Positions 1-8,358 are shown, counted from the first letter of the stretch. The stretch: 44,296 bases of DNA from Profundicola sp964553105 (GCA_964553105.1 CAZKJO010000015.1:1-44296); one strand, 5' to 3'. Made by a program: numbers and translations. Notes: generated by a model from the letters alone, not told the origin.

Positions 1-732
1 TTTGATATAAGTGTTGTTGATTATCAGGAAGTTAGTTTTAATAATTTACCAACTTCTAGTGTTTGCGATACAGCTGATTTACCGCGTCTTACCGATTTGC
101 CACGCACTTCTATTGATGGCGCAACGGGTACATGGACGCAAACCAACAACGGCAACCAAACTTATACTTATGAGTTCATTCTCGATGAAAATCAAGGCTG
201 TTATATAGGCACAAGTTTCACTGTTCAAATTACGGATTCTATAACGCCTGAATTCAGTTTCGAACACACCTATTGTCAAAATTCGTCGCCATCATCCTTG
301 CCTCAAACTTCCGATAACGGCATCACTGGACAGTGGTTACCGGCGGTCATCAATACGGCTTTCACCAGCATGCGTCTGTACACTTTTGTGCCTCACGAGG
401 GTCAGTGTGCGAGCAGTGTCGACGTCATGATCGAGATTATAGATTGCCCAGATGAGGACACCGAATTGAACATTCCGAACGTAATTACACCCAATAACGA
501 TGGCATGAACGACACTTGGTTTGTCGATGGTCTTATCGAGGCTTATCCGAACGCGGAGTTAGAGATTTACAACCGCTACAACAAACTTTTATACCAAGGA
601 ATTGGCGCCGAAAACTGTGAGTGGAACGGAACTTATGCCGGTCGTTCGTTGCCTTCGGGTAGCTATTGGTACGTTCTCAAACTTGCCGACGGAAAGGTTA
701 AAACAGGTCACATCACCATTATTTATCCATAG
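1..732 (+). CDS. C-terminal part of a T9SS-exported surface protein (type-B sorting domain)
   Basis: The frame is open from base 1, so the start lies outside the window and 243 residues are visible. The last 85 or so residues are a gliding-motility-associated C-terminal (CHU_C, type-B sorting) domain: it opens with NVITPNNDGMND, continues with a YNRYNKLLY strand and ends with LPSGSYWYVLKL and a final GHITIIYP strand. In Bacteroidota this domain directs export through the outer membrane by the type IX secretion system, usually for large adhesins or polymer-binding proteins. The upstream part has repeated blocks with paired Cys and GTW/GQW motifs, as in Ig-like repeat adhesins. The function of the missing part cannot be told. 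The gene looks clearly richer in G+C than everything to its right. Confidence 0.9.
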   Translation, partial: FDISVVDYQEVSFNNLPTSSVCDTADLPRLTDLPRTSIDGATGTWTQTNNGNQTYTYEFILDENQGCYIGTSFTVQITDSITPEFSFEHTYCQNSSPSSLPQTSDNGITGQWLPAVINTAFTSMRLYTFVPHEGQCASSVDVMIEIIDCPDEDTELNIPNVITPNNDGMNDTWFVDGLIEAYPNAELEIYNRYNKLLYQGIGAENCEWNGTYAGRSLPSGSYWYVLKLADGKVKTGHITIIYP

Positions 733-764
733 GGCAGCGGACGGGCTTTTTATTACAATTCCTC

Positions 765-849
765 GCGGCTATGACTACAAATAATCTCGTGGCAGGAGTT
801 TCATGTTCATTTCACTCTGCCACTTCGTTATTTGTTGAGGCATAGCCGC
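765..849. repeat. 85-nt extended imperfect palindrome (structured intergenic element)
   Basis: Three nested arm pairs form one long hairpin: GCGGCTATG (765-773) with CATAGCCGC (841-849), ACAAATAA (777-784) with TTATTTGT (828-835), and GTGGCAG-G-AGT (789-799) with ACTCTGCCAC (814-823, one bulged G). Small internal loops of 3/5 and 4/4 nt separate the arms and the apical loop is 14 nt. A second hairpin follows at once: GGGATT (853-858) with AATCCC (867-872). It sits in the 208-nt interval between the T9SS protein and aroB. It has no terminator-like T run. It may be a REP/MITE-like repeat or a structured RNA; I do not recognise the family. Confidence 0.75.
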
Positions 850-919
850 TGTGGGATTTCCATTTCAATCCCTGCTGCGAGCTCCGCGCTCAGTAATTTC
901 GTTCTAAATCTAATTTTAG

Positions 920-927
920 TATTTTTG
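920..927 (+). promoter_or_regulatory. Probable -7 promoter element for the aroB operon
   Basis: TATTTTTG is a perfect match to the Bacteroidota -7 element TAnnTTTG and lies 13 nt ahead of the aroB ATG. No clear TTG -33 element is seen. Confidence 0.5.
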
Positions 928-940
928 ATCAAAATCTGCT

Positions 941-1984
941 ATGAAACAAGCTCCCGTATATTTCGAAAATGCATTTGCTCAACTTAATGAGTTTATCGTA
1001 AAACATTCTGATAGAAAGATCATATTTTTGGTTGACGAAAATACGCATGAATATTGTTTACCCATTTTATTAGCCGAACTTCCAGAAATCCAGGACATGG
1101 AAATCATCGAAATTCCGTCGGGAGAAGATTCAAAATCTATTGAAATCGCCACCCAGGTTTGGATAAGCCTAAGTGAACTAGGAGCAGATCGAAATTCAAT
1201 TATCATCAATTGTGGAGGAGGAGTGGTCACTGATTTTGGTGGATTTTTGGCTTCTACTTTCAAACGTGGTGTAAAATTCATTAATGTGCCGACGAGTTTA
1301 TTATCTATGGTAGACGCATCTGTGGGTGCAAAAACAGGGATTAACTTAAATCACTTAAAGAATCAAATCGGAACTTTCGCTCAACCTGAAATGGTTGTTA
1401 TTAATCCAGATTTTTTACTAACACTGCCTGAAAGAGAAATGCTTTCAGGATTTGCTGAAATGCTTAAACATGGATTAATTCAAGATGTAAATCATTGGAA
1501 TCAATTAAAAGAAATTTCAACATTAAGTCCAGAAAATCTAGCGCCCTTAATTCAAGCCTCTGTTGAAATTAAAAAAGCCGTGGTTGAACAAGACCCAACT
1601 GAAAAAGGCTTAAGAAAAATTTTAAATGCAGGCCACACCATCGGTCATGCATTAGAAACACACTTTTTAGACCATAAAATCCAAATAACCCATGGTGAAG
1701 CAGTGGCATTGGGTCTGGTGTTGGAAAGTTATATCGCTGTGATGAAAAAGCGGTTAAGCTTAAATGATTTTGAAGAAATTAAATCTGTCATCGACAAGTT
1801 TTATACTAAAGTTGACTTGCCAAAAGCGGAACAAATATTGCCCTTACTAATGCACGATAAAAAGAATGTTGGAAACGAAATTCAGTGTGTTTTATTAGAC
1901 AAAATTGGTTTATGTAATCCAGAGCCTGTTAATATTAGCATAGCAGAAGTGGATCTTGCCTTTGATTTTTATCAAAATAATTAA
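941..1984 (+). CDS. aroB: 3-dehydroquinate synthase
   Basis: This is the second enzyme of the shikimate pathway; it converts DAHP to 3-dehydroquinate in the cytoplasm using NAD and a divalent metal. The 347 residues are a normal length. Visible signatures are the NAD loop GGGVVTD (92-98), the block DASVGAKTGIN (125-135, usually DSSVGGKTGVN), and the three metal ligands of the family: Glu173 in AEMLKHGLI, His236 in GHTIGHA and His251 in HGEAV. The ATG at 941 follows a TAnnTTTG promoter and fits the usual N-terminus. It heads a tight run with msrB, which starts 2 nt after its stop codon. Confidence 0.97.
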   Translation: MKQAPVYFENAFAQLNEFIVKHSDRKIIFLVDENTHEYCLPILLAELPEIQDMEIIEIPSGEDSKSIEIATQVWISLSELGADRNSIIINCGGGVVTDFGGFLASTFKRGVKFINVPTSLLSMVDASVGAKTGINLNHLKNQIGTFAQPEMVVINPDFLLTLPEREMLSGFAEMLKHGLIQDVNHWNQLKEISTLSPENLAPLIQASVEIKKAVVEQDPTEKGLRKILNAGHTIGHALETHFLDHKIQITHGEAVALGLVLESYIAVMKKRLSLNDFEEIKSVIDKFYTKVDLPKAEQILPLLMHDKKNVGNEIQCVLLDKIGLCNPEPVNISIAEVDLAFDFYQNN

Positions 1985-1986
1985 TC

Positions 1987-2511
1987 ATGAAAACAAATTA
2001 CATCTATTTTGTGCTTCTATTTTTTATGATGAGCTTTAGTGCTTGTCAGAGCCAAGAAAGTCCACAAAAAGAACAAACCAAAAAAGAAAATATCATGTCA
2101 AATAAAGAATTCAAAGTAATAAAGTCAGAAGAAGAATGGAAACAAAGCCTTTCTGACGAAGAGTATTTCGTATTACGTCAAGCCGGAACCGAGCGTCCAC
2201 ACACCGGAAAATATAATATGCACTTCGAAGAAGGTACCTACTTGTGTAATGCTTGTAAAGAGCCTTTGTTTGAGTCGGATACTAAATTCGATGCACATTG
2301 CGGTTGGCCAAGTTTCGACCAAGCTATCGAAGGAAAAGTGGTGGAGAAATTAGATAGATCCCACGGAATGACACGTATGGAGATTCTATGTGCAAATTGT
2401 GGGTCTCATTTAGGTCATGTGTTTAATGATGGCCCTACGGAAACTGGTTTACGCTACTGTATGAACTCTGTGTCATTAGACTTTGAAGAAGCTAATGAGA
2501 AAGAAGACTAA
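1987..2511 (+). CDS. msrB: Lipoprotein peptide-methionine (R)-S-oxide reductase
   Basis: MsrB repairs oxidised methionine (R-sulfoxide) in proteins. Here a lipoprotein signal precedes the catalytic domain: a hydrophobic stretch ending in FSAC, with Cys20 as the lipidated residue, so it acts in the periplasm, membrane-anchored. The SelR domain covers about residues 45-168. It has both zinc-binding pairs (C87-x-x-C90 and C135-x-x-C138), the HCGWPSF block and the catalytic Cys158 in RYCMNS. It starts 2 nt after aroB and its last 17 nt overlap the next gene, so the three are probably one transcript. An internal Met37 could give a cytoplasmic form, but the lipobox makes the upstream start likelier. 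Confidence 0.95.
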   Translation: MKTNYIYFVLLFFMMSFSACQSQESPQKEQTKKENIMSNKEFKVIKSEEEWKQSLSDEEYFVLRQAGTERPHTGKYNMHFEEGTYLCNACKEPLFESDTKFDAHCGWPSFDQAIEGKVVEKLDRSHGMTRMEILCANCGSHLGHVFNDGPTETGLRYCMNSVSLDFEEANEKED

Positions 2512-3279
2512 ATGCTTTTTCGTTTTTAGTATTCTGATTTTAGCTTCTTGTAAAACTTTAAACCCAAATTTGAGTTTTTCAGAGTTATTGGAAAGTCGTT
2601 CAGAAACAGCTAAAAAATTAGAAAATAAAGCTGATGATATCAACTGCGAGTTAAATTCTAAAAGAGTTTATGATGCTTTTGAATTGAATAATAACTTGTG
2701 GGGAGAATCTCGATTGAAAGGTCAGGATGCAAAATTATGCACTTATTATTCAGAGGATGGATTCGGTTGGAAATGGGATGTGCCTTACAATGCGCGTGGT
2801 GTAATTGGCTATCCGAATATCAAAATGGGACCAGGGCCATGGAGAAATTCAAAAGAGAAAGTTCATGGTTTTCCTATTAAAATTGAGGAAATCACTGAAT
2901 TAAAAGTGACTTATGACACCGAGATTTATGTGAAACACAAAAAATATAATCTCGCCTTTGATCTTTGGTTGAGTTCTGAGTTTCAATCTAATCAAAATAC
3001 GATAACCACCGAAATCATGATTTGGGAAGATTTTTTCGACTTTAGATCTTATGGTAAAAAAGTAGATGAAATCACCACCGATTTTGGTGTTTATGAAGTC
3101 ATGTCAGGTTATCTTAAAAATGAAGAATTCAATCAAGATTGGCAGTATTTCGCTTTTGTAAGAAAGGAAAAGCGTAACAACGGCGAACTTGATGTCAAGT
3201 ATTTATTAGACTATTTGGTTCAACACCAAAAAGTAAATCCACAGGAATTTATCACTTCTGTTGAATTTGGCAACGAAAT
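2495..3279 (+). CDS. GH12-like glycoside hydrolase lipoprotein (3' end in assembly gap)
   Basis: About 262 residues are visible before the N gap; the true stop is probably hidden in it. I chose ATG 2495 over TTG 2483 because it gives a compact lipoprotein signal with lipobox LASC (Cys19). The pattern then fits glycoside hydrolase family 12 (endoglucanase/xyloglucanase jelly-roll fold): NNNLWG (65-70), a YPNI strand, a YNLAFDLWLS strand, TTEIMIW with the expected nucleophile Glu173, and SVEFGNE with the expected acid/base Glu261. So both catalytic glutamates are present. It would act on a beta-glucan at the cell envelope. It overlaps msrB by 17 nt. The family call rests on motifs read by eye. 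Confidence 0.75.
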
Positions 3280-3379
3280 NNNNNNNNNNNNNNNNNNNNN
3301 NNNNNNNNNNNNNNNNNNNNNNNNNNNNNNNNNNNNNNNNNNNNNNNNNNNNNNNNNNNNNNNNNNNNNNNNNNNNNNN
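3280..3379. other. Assembly gap (100 N)
   Basis: Exactly 100 N, the usual placeholder for a scaffold join of unknown size. It removes the 3' end of the GH12-like gene; the TAA at 3383-3385 is in frame only if the gap is truly 100 nt. Confidence 0.98.
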
Positions 3380-3385
3380 CTATAA

Positions 3386-4120
3386 TTACATGTGCATTCC
3401 TCCGTCTACACTTATTACTTGTCCAGTAACATAAGAAGATAAATCAGAACCTAAGAATAAACATGCATTTGCGATGTCTTCTGGAGTTCCACCACGTTTT
3501 AATGGGATAGAATTTCTCCATTCGTCAACTACTTTTTCGTCTAATTTAGCCGTCATTTCAGTTTCAATAAAACCTGGAGCTACAACATTACAACGAATAT
3601 TTCTTGAACCTAATTCCTGTGCAACTGATTTAGAGAAACCAATTAAACCAGCTTTAGATGCAGCGTAGTTAGCTTGACCTGCATTTCCAGTGATTCCAAC
3701 GATAGAACTCATGTTGATGATAGAACCTTTTCTTTGCTTCAACATTGGGCGAAGTACCGCTTTGGTTAAGTTAAAAGCAGAATCTAAATTCACTTGAATC
3801 ACTTTTTGCCAATCTTCGTGACTCATTCTCATCAATAAGTTGTCTTTAGTGATTCCTGCGTTGTTAATAACAATATCAATCTGTCCGAAATCCTCTAAAA
3901 CTTGGTTTACCAATTCTTGTGCAGCATCAAAATCTCCTGCATCTGATTGATAACCTTTTACGCCTTCAAATTCTTTTTCTATCGCTTTAGCTGCTTCGGC
4001 CGAAGAGGCATAGGTAAATGCTACTTTAGCGCCATTTGCAACAAAAGTTTCTAATATTCCTTTTCCGATTCCTCGTGTTGCTCCTGTAATTATAGCAACT
4101 TTTCCTTCTAGTAAATTCAT
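3386..4120 (-). CDS. fabG: 3-oxoacyl-[acyl-carrier-protein] reductase
   Basis: FabG reduces 3-oxoacyl-ACP to 3-hydroxyacyl-ACP with NADPH in fatty-acid elongation. The 244 residues are the family length. It is a classical short-chain dehydrogenase: cofactor loop TGATRGIG (12-19), NNAG (86-89), Asn111, a serine of NMSS (138/139), and the catalytic Tyr152 and Lys156 in YAASK. The PGFIETEMT substrate-loop segment and C-terminal GGMHM are typical of FabG. It converges on the GH12-like gene across the gap. A -7-like TATCTTTA lies upstream on this strand. It stands alone, not in a fab cluster. Confidence 0.95.
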   Translation of the reverse strand: MNLLEGKVAIITGATRGIGKGILETFVANGAKVAFTYASSAEAAKAIEKEFEGVKGYQSDAGDFDAAQELVNQVLEDFGQIDIVINNAGITKDNLLMRMSHEDWQKVIQVNLDSAFNLTKAVLRPMLKQRKGSIINMSSIVGITGNAGQANYAASKAGLIGFSKSVAQELGSRNIRCNVVAPGFIETEMTAKLDEKVVDEWRNSIPLKRGGTPEDIANACLFLGSDLSSYVTGQVISVDGGMHM

Positions 4121-4203
4121 GTAGTCATGTGTTAAAAAGTAAAGATATAAAATGCGTTCTAAGTTGCAATAACTTAAGATTAAATGATTTTTGGATTTTG
4201 TAT

Positions 4204-4764
4204 CTAGTTTTTGGCTTTTAGGCTCTTTTCAAACTGTTGAAAGTCGTCTTTGTATTGTTCGTAAGCTTCTGGAGTTTTATAATAAAAACCAGTAATGATG
4301 CTTCCGTTGGGATAAGCTTTTTCTTTAAACTCTCTTATATAACCTATTTGTTGATTTAAGTTTAATTTCCAAGTGGTAATAAGTGTATCGCCAACTTGAG
4401 TTGTTTCTTTTTCAATACGTTCATTTGGGAAGATTATGTCATTAGGTCTTTTGTTTCCCCTAGTGGCATAAGCATAAAACTGCACCAAACTATCTGCTGA
4501 AGTGAAAAAATAACTATCGTATTGATTGAAATCTTCTCCTGAACCAACCGATGGTTTTGCCATAAATTCCAATGGAACTTTGGCTTCAAATGCAGCACCC
4601 GAAAAATTTTCAGAAGTCAATTTTTTAGATTCTGTAATCTTAGTTTCTACAGGAAGAGGTATGGCTAATTCTGTATCGTTGGTGTTATTTTCAATATTAG
4701 GGCTTTCTTTCTTGCATGAAATTAAACCTAAAATAATGTATAAAGAGATTAAAACTTTTTTCAT
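4204..4764 (-). CDS. Lipoprotein of unknown function
   Basis: A 186-residue lipoprotein: short hydrophobic signal ending in GLISC, with Cys17 lipidated, followed by a low-complexity Asn/Thr/Glu linker and then a globular part from about residue 50. I do not recognise the family. Between residues 60 and 180 are several aromatic-rich strands (YDSYFFTS, FYAYATRG, ITGFYYKTP) that suggest a small beta-rich periplasmic domain. It lies between fabG, downstream on the same strand 83 nt away, and the divergent YihY gene. The 132-nt divergent interval probably holds promoters for both sides. Confidence 0.8.
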   Translation of the reverse strand: MKKVLISLYIILGLISCKKESPNIENNTNDTELAIPLPVETKITESKKLTSENFSGAAFEAKVPLEFMAKPSVGSGEDFNQYDSYFFTSADSLVQFYAYATRGNKRPNDIIFPNERIEKETTQVGDTLITTWKLNLNQQIGYIREFKEKAYPNGSIITGFYYKTPEAYEQYKDDFQQFEKSLKAKN

Positions 4765-4896
4765 GAACGCAATTTAATTTAAAGGATTAAAATTACACTA
4801 AATATTGAAATCAGATAATTTATATAGCTAAATTAAAGTATGAAGTCATCCTCAGGAAAAGAATTAATTCTATTTTAGCATAAAATTTTAGAAACC

Positions 4897-5859
4897 ATGT
4901 CCATGCAAAAAATTCTAAAAGATATTTTCAATATTGCTAAGGCAACCATGGATGCTTTTTTTGAAGACAGAGTTTTTAAATTAAGCGCTGCATTAGCCTA
5001 CTATACAGTTTTGGCGATTTCGCCTATCTTAATGATTATTATTTCAGTGGCCAGTATGTTATATAAAAAAGACGCCATTGAAAATAAAATTTATTCAGAG
5101 CTTAATGGATTAATAGGACAAGATTTGGCACATGAAGTACAGCAATTTGTCATTAATTCTTCCTTAACAGGAAAAAGTGATATTGCCTTAATTACCGGTT
5201 TAGTTGTGTTGTTTGTGGCTTCCACAGCTGTTTTTGCTGAAGTTCAGGACAGTCTTAATTATATTTGGCAAGTAAAAGCCAAGCCAAAACATGGTTGGTT
5301 AAAGATAATCAGAGATAGAGTTTTATCTTTTTCTGTCATTGTTTCATTATCCTTTATTTTATTGGTTTCGATGTTGTTAAATACAATTATTAAAAGATTT
5401 GGACATTTTTTTATAGATCTCTTCATGGAATATGATGTTACCTTCGATGTGCTTTTCTTTTACATAAACAAAGTCGTCGGTATATTGGTTACGTTGACGG
5501 TATTTACGCTTATGTTCAAGGTATTACCCGATGTAAAATTGAAATGGAAACATGCCTTGGCTGGCGGTATTTTCACAGCGATTTTATTTTCAATAGGTCA
5601 AATAGGTATTGGATATTATTTACAACAATTTCAGCCAGGTTTAAATTTTGGGTCTGCTGGTTCTATTATTGCCCTCTTGGTTTGGGTTTATTATACTTCA
5701 ATCATCGTATATTTGGGCGCAGAATTTACACAAGTTTATGCCGAGAAATATGGTACCGGTATTCAGCCGAGTGAACATGCTGTTTATTTAAAAATCATAG
5801 AGCAGGAGAAGAATGTGGGTGTTTTGCCAAAGCAGCACCCGAACGAAACTAATGAATGA
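4897..5859 (+). CDS. YihY/BrkB family inner-membrane protein
   Basis: A 320-residue integral membrane protein with about six hydrophobic segments. It opens with the family signature KLSAALAYYTVLAISP and ends with the GSAGSIIALLVWVYYTS segment and an AEFTQVYAE motif, as in the YihY/UPF0761 (once miscalled RNase BN) family. Its biochemical role is not settled in any organism. ATG 4897 and ATG 4903 are both possible; the first is used here. Its stop overlaps the next start in an ATGA arrangement (5856-5859), so it is translationally coupled to the PagL-like protein, which suggests a shared envelope role. Confidence 0.9.
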   Translation: MSMQKILKDIFNIAKATMDAFFEDRVFKLSAALAYYTVLAISPILMIIISVASMLYKKDAIENKIYSELNGLIGQDLAHEVQQFVINSSLTGKSDIALITGLVVLFVASTAVFAEVQDSLNYIWQVKAKPKHGWLKIIRDRVLSFSVIVSLSFILLVSMLLNTIIKRFGHFFIDLFMEYDVTFDVLFFYINKVVGILVTLTVFTLMFKVLPDVKLKWKHALAGGIFTAILFSIGQIGIGYYLQQFQPGLNFGSAGSIIALLVWVYYTSIIVYLGAEFTQVYAEKYGTGIQPSEHAVYLKIIEQEKNVGVLPKQHPNETNE

Positions 5860-6431
5860 GGAATTTCTACTTAATTTTTATCCTAAGCTTATTTAATATG
5901 GTGCAAGCCCAAAATGATATATACATGGGTGTATCATATGGGACGAGCGATATTTTTAGAAAAGACGATACTAGTCATTATAATTACAAGAACACTGAAT
6001 TTGGAGTTTTTGCGATTAAAGATTTTGCATGGAATTCAAATGCAGATAAAATCATCAAAAAACATTGGTTTCTGCAGCCTAATTTAAACTATGGTCAATA
6101 TACTTTTTTGGTCGATGATCACGAACAAGACATTTATAGAGCGAGTTTAGGCGGAGGAATTAAATTCGAAAAAGAGTTGCGAAAACTGGCTCTACATGCG
6201 AGATTTGGTTTTAATGCAGGTTATCAATCGGGTTATTATCAGCGTTTAGAAAAGGGAGTTTATTTTGCCGAAAAATTAAATTTAGGGCTTGGCTTTAATT
6301 TAAATCCCAGAATGAAAAGCTTCATTGATATCGGCGCTATGCATATTTCGAATGCTAATTTTTATCCTTTAAACAGAGGTTTAGAGGTCTTTTTTATTGA
6401 ATTGGGAATTCAAATTCCTAACAGAAAATAG
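5856..6431 (+). CDS. PagL-like outer-membrane lipid A 3-O-deacylase (acyloxyacyl hydrolase)
   Basis: The 191 residues start with a signal peptide ending near QAQ (17-19) and then alternate as a small beta-barrel. Near the C-terminus is a HISNAN block followed by LNRGLE: His163, Ser165 and Glu177. The spacing H-x-S then Glu 14 residues after the His is that of the catalytic triad of PagL (His126/Ser128/Glu140 in Pseudomonas). PagL removes the 3-O-linked acyl chain from lipid A in the outer membrane and so changes LPS toxicity and permeability. Length and architecture also fit PF09411. Overall similarity elsewhere looks weak, so substrate is uncertain. It is coupled to YihY by a 4-nt overlap. 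Confidence 0.75.
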   Translation: MRNFYLIFILSLFNMVQAQNDIYMGVSYGTSDIFRKDDTSHYNYKNTEFGVFAIKDFAWNSNADKIIKKHWFLQPNLNYGQYTFLVDDHEQDIYRASLGGGIKFEKELRKLALHARFGFNAGYQSGYYQRLEKGVYFAEKLNLGLGFNLNPRMKSFIDIGAMHISNANFYPLNRGLEVFFIELGIQIPNRK

Positions 6432-6455
6432 AAAAATTTTAATACATTAGTCTAA

Positions 6456-6641
6456 ATGAGTGATCTATTCAGCAACAAATATTTTCAATTGGTCATTGCC
6501 TTAGTCATCATTGGTTTGTTGATTTACCGAATGATGAATTTTGAAGATCAGTTGACGGATTATATCCGAATTGGTGCACTTTCCTTTGCAGTGCTTATTG
6601 CTTTGCCAAGGTTGATTAAGCGCTTCAGAGATGAAAACTAA
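6456..6641 (+). CDS. Small membrane protein, unknown function
   Basis: A 61-residue protein with two likely membrane helices (about residues 8-26 and 37-51) separated by a short acidic loop, ending in a basic segment LIKRFRDEN. It lies 24 nt after the PagL-like gene and 7 nt before the next membrane protein on the same strand, so it probably belongs to that transcript. I do not recognise a family. Confidence 0.7.
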   Translation: MSDLFSNKYFQLVIALVIIGLLIYRMMNFEDQLTDYIRIGALSFAVLIALPRLIKRFRDEN

Positions 6642-6648
6642 GTAAAGC

Positions 6649-7578
6649 ATGCAAAAGTACATTCGACTAATTTCTGTAATTACTAGCCTTCTTGTTGTGG
6701 GGCTTCTAGGTTATTTATCCATAGAAGTTTTAGGAAATTATGGTTGGACTGTATTTTTAGTTTCTCCTTTTTTAACAGGTTTTATTCCGGTTTATTGGGT
6801 AAGTAGGTCGTCAAAAATGGATTTAGCGGGAAGCTACTTACTAGGTTTAACTACTTTGTTGTTGGCAGCACTTGGATTATTAGTTTTTGCAATTGAAGGT
6901 TTGATTTGCATTATTATGGGACTGCCAATATTTGTTCTGTGTAATATGCTCGGAGCTTATTTGGGATTTAAGTTAAATCAAAAGAAGTGGTTGCAAACTA
7001 AAACTTTAGGACTAATTTTAATATTGATTTCAATATCAACTTTGAGTTTTGACTATGTTAACGAACCCAAAAATTTAATTCCTGTTAGGACTTCAGTTAT
7101 TGTTTATGCTCCTATAGCCGAGGTTTGGGAAAATGTTGTGACTTTTGATAAGATTGAAGAACCCACCGATTGGTTATTTAAAACAGGAATTTCTTATCCA
7201 ACCGATGCAACAATAGAAGGTCATGGAGTAGGAGCGATTAGATATTGTAATTTTACTACCGGCAGTTTTATTGAGCCTATTACTACTTGGAATGCTCCAA
7301 CTTTATTGCAATTTGATGTTGCTGAACAACCCACTCCAATGAATGAGTTTAATCCATTTTGGGATGTAGCTCCAAAGCATTTAGACGGTTATTTTGTTTC
7401 TCATAAAGGTCAATTTAAGTTAAATAAAATTGATAATAACACAACGGAATTAGAAGGAACCACTTGGTATACAGTGGATATAACACCAGTGTTTTATTGG
7501 AAAACTTGGTCAGATTTTATTATTCATAGAATCCATAAACGTGTTTTGAATCACATTAAATTGGAATCTGAAGGTTAA
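6649..7578 (+). CDS. Membrane protein with C-terminal SRPBCC (START-like) domain
   Basis: The 309 residues combine about five hydrophobic helices in the first 135 residues with a soluble C-terminal domain from about residue 145. That domain begins RTSVIVYAPIAEVWENV, the typical first strand and helix of SRPBCC/polyketide-cyclase folds, and ends with a strand ELEGTTWYTVDITP followed by a long helix carrying KRVLNHIK. SRPBCC domains bind hydrophobic ligands; the ligand here is unknown. It lies 7 nt after the small membrane protein and is the last gene of the YihY-PagL run. Confidence 0.75.
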   Translation: MQKYIRLISVITSLLVVGLLGYLSIEVLGNYGWTVFLVSPFLTGFIPVYWVSRSSKMDLAGSYLLGLTTLLLAALGLLVFAIEGLICIIMGLPIFVLCNMLGAYLGFKLNQKKWLQTKTLGLILILISISTLSFDYVNEPKNLIPVRTSVIVYAPIAEVWENVVTFDKIEEPTDWLFKTGISYPTDATIEGHGVGAIRYCNFTTGSFIEPITTWNAPTLLQFDVAEQPTPMNEFNPFWDVAPKHLDGYFVSHKGQFKLNKIDNNTTELEGTTWYTVDITPVFYWKTWSDFIIHRIHKRVLNHIKLESEG

Positions 7579-7637
7579 GTTTTGCTATTTGTAAACTAAA
7601 ATAGATAGCATTAATTTTAATATCCTTTTACAATTAG

Positions 7638-7645
7638 TAATTTTG
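7638..7645 (+). promoter_or_regulatory. Probable -7 promoter element ahead of the nitroreductase
   Basis: TAATTTTG matches TAnnTTTG perfectly and ends only 5 nt before the ATG. A start site at the usual distance would fall at or near the start codon, so the mRNA may be leaderless. Confidence 0.5.
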
Positions 7646-7650
7646 CAGCT

Positions 7651-8289
7651 ATGGAATATAATTCATTGCTAGAAGCTTTAGAATGGCGCTATGCCACTAA
7701 TATATTTGATGAAACTCGAATTATTGAGGAAGAAGTTGTACATGATATTCTGAAAGCAGGAAATCTAACGGCAACTGCTTTTGGGGCGCAAGCTTATCAA
7801 TTGATTTTATTGGAAGGTAAACAATGGAGAGAAAGGCTGGAATCTGCTACATTTAATCAAAAAAATGTACAGACTTGTAGTCATCTTTTGGTATTGGCGC
7901 ATCGCACAGATTTAGATTCAGCTTATATTAAAGAACATGCAGCCTATATGGAGCAAGTTCGTGGATTAGAAGAAGGTGCATTAGCTGGTTATGAAAGAGG
8001 TTTTGTGAATTTCTTAAAAGCCTTAGACGAGGATAAGAAAAATCATTGGCTGGCCAAGCAAGTGTATATTGTAATTGGTAATTTAATGACTGCTTGTGCC
8101 TTGCATTCGGTGGATGCTTGTCCAATGGAAGGTTTTAATGCTAAATTAGTAGATGAAATCTTGGGACTAGAAAAGAGAAATTTAAATTCAGTTTTAATGT
8201 TGCCGATGGGCTATAGATCTGAGGAAGATAAATATGCTCGAACAGAGAAAGTAAGAAAGCCATTGGATGAGATGGTAATTCGAATGTAA
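7651..8289 (+). CDS. Nitroreductase family NAD(P)H-dependent oxidoreductase
   Basis: A 212-residue FMN-dependent enzyme of the nitroreductase superfamily (NfsB/YdgI type). The N-terminus LLEALEWRYATNIFDE is the typical opening; the Arg-Tyr-Ala block contacts FMN phosphate in the family. Later segments IVIGNLMTACALHSVDACPMEGF and LPMGYRSEEDKYA also match, the latter ending in the usual Arg/Lys-rich C-terminus (KVRKPLDEM). Such enzymes reduce nitro compounds, quinones or flavins; the physiological substrate cannot be inferred. It is a single gene with its own promoter and a hairpin terminator at 8329-8358. Confidence 0.92.
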   Translation: MEYNSLLEALEWRYATNIFDETRIIEEEVVHDILKAGNLTATAFGAQAYQLILLEGKQWRERLESATFNQKNVQTCSHLLVLAHRTDLDSAYIKEHAAYMEQVRGLEEGALAGYERGFVNFLKALDEDKKNHWLAKQVYIVIGNLMTACALHSVDACPMEGFNAKLVDEILGLEKRNLNSVLMLPMGYRSEEDKYARTEKVRKPLDEMVIRM

Positions 8290-8328
8290 TTGATTTAAAA
8301 TTTTTAAATTTATTAGTAATATATATAG

Positions 8329-8358
8329 TCCATTCATAATGAATGGATTATTTGTTTT
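8329..8358 (+). terminator. Intrinsic terminator after the nitroreductase gene
   Basis: TCCATTCA (8329-8336) pairs perfectly with TGAATGGA (8340-8347) across a TAA loop, followed by a T-rich tail TTATTTGTTTT. Confidence 0.7.

Noticed and set aside
602..784. 60-codon frame overlapping the T9SS gene end
   Set aside because: It lies in another frame inside a clear CHU_C domain and runs into the palindrome.
765..849. Integron attC site
   Set aside because: The long hairpin shape is attC-like, but the outer arms lack the RYYYAAC and GTTRRRY core motifs and no integrase of that type is near.
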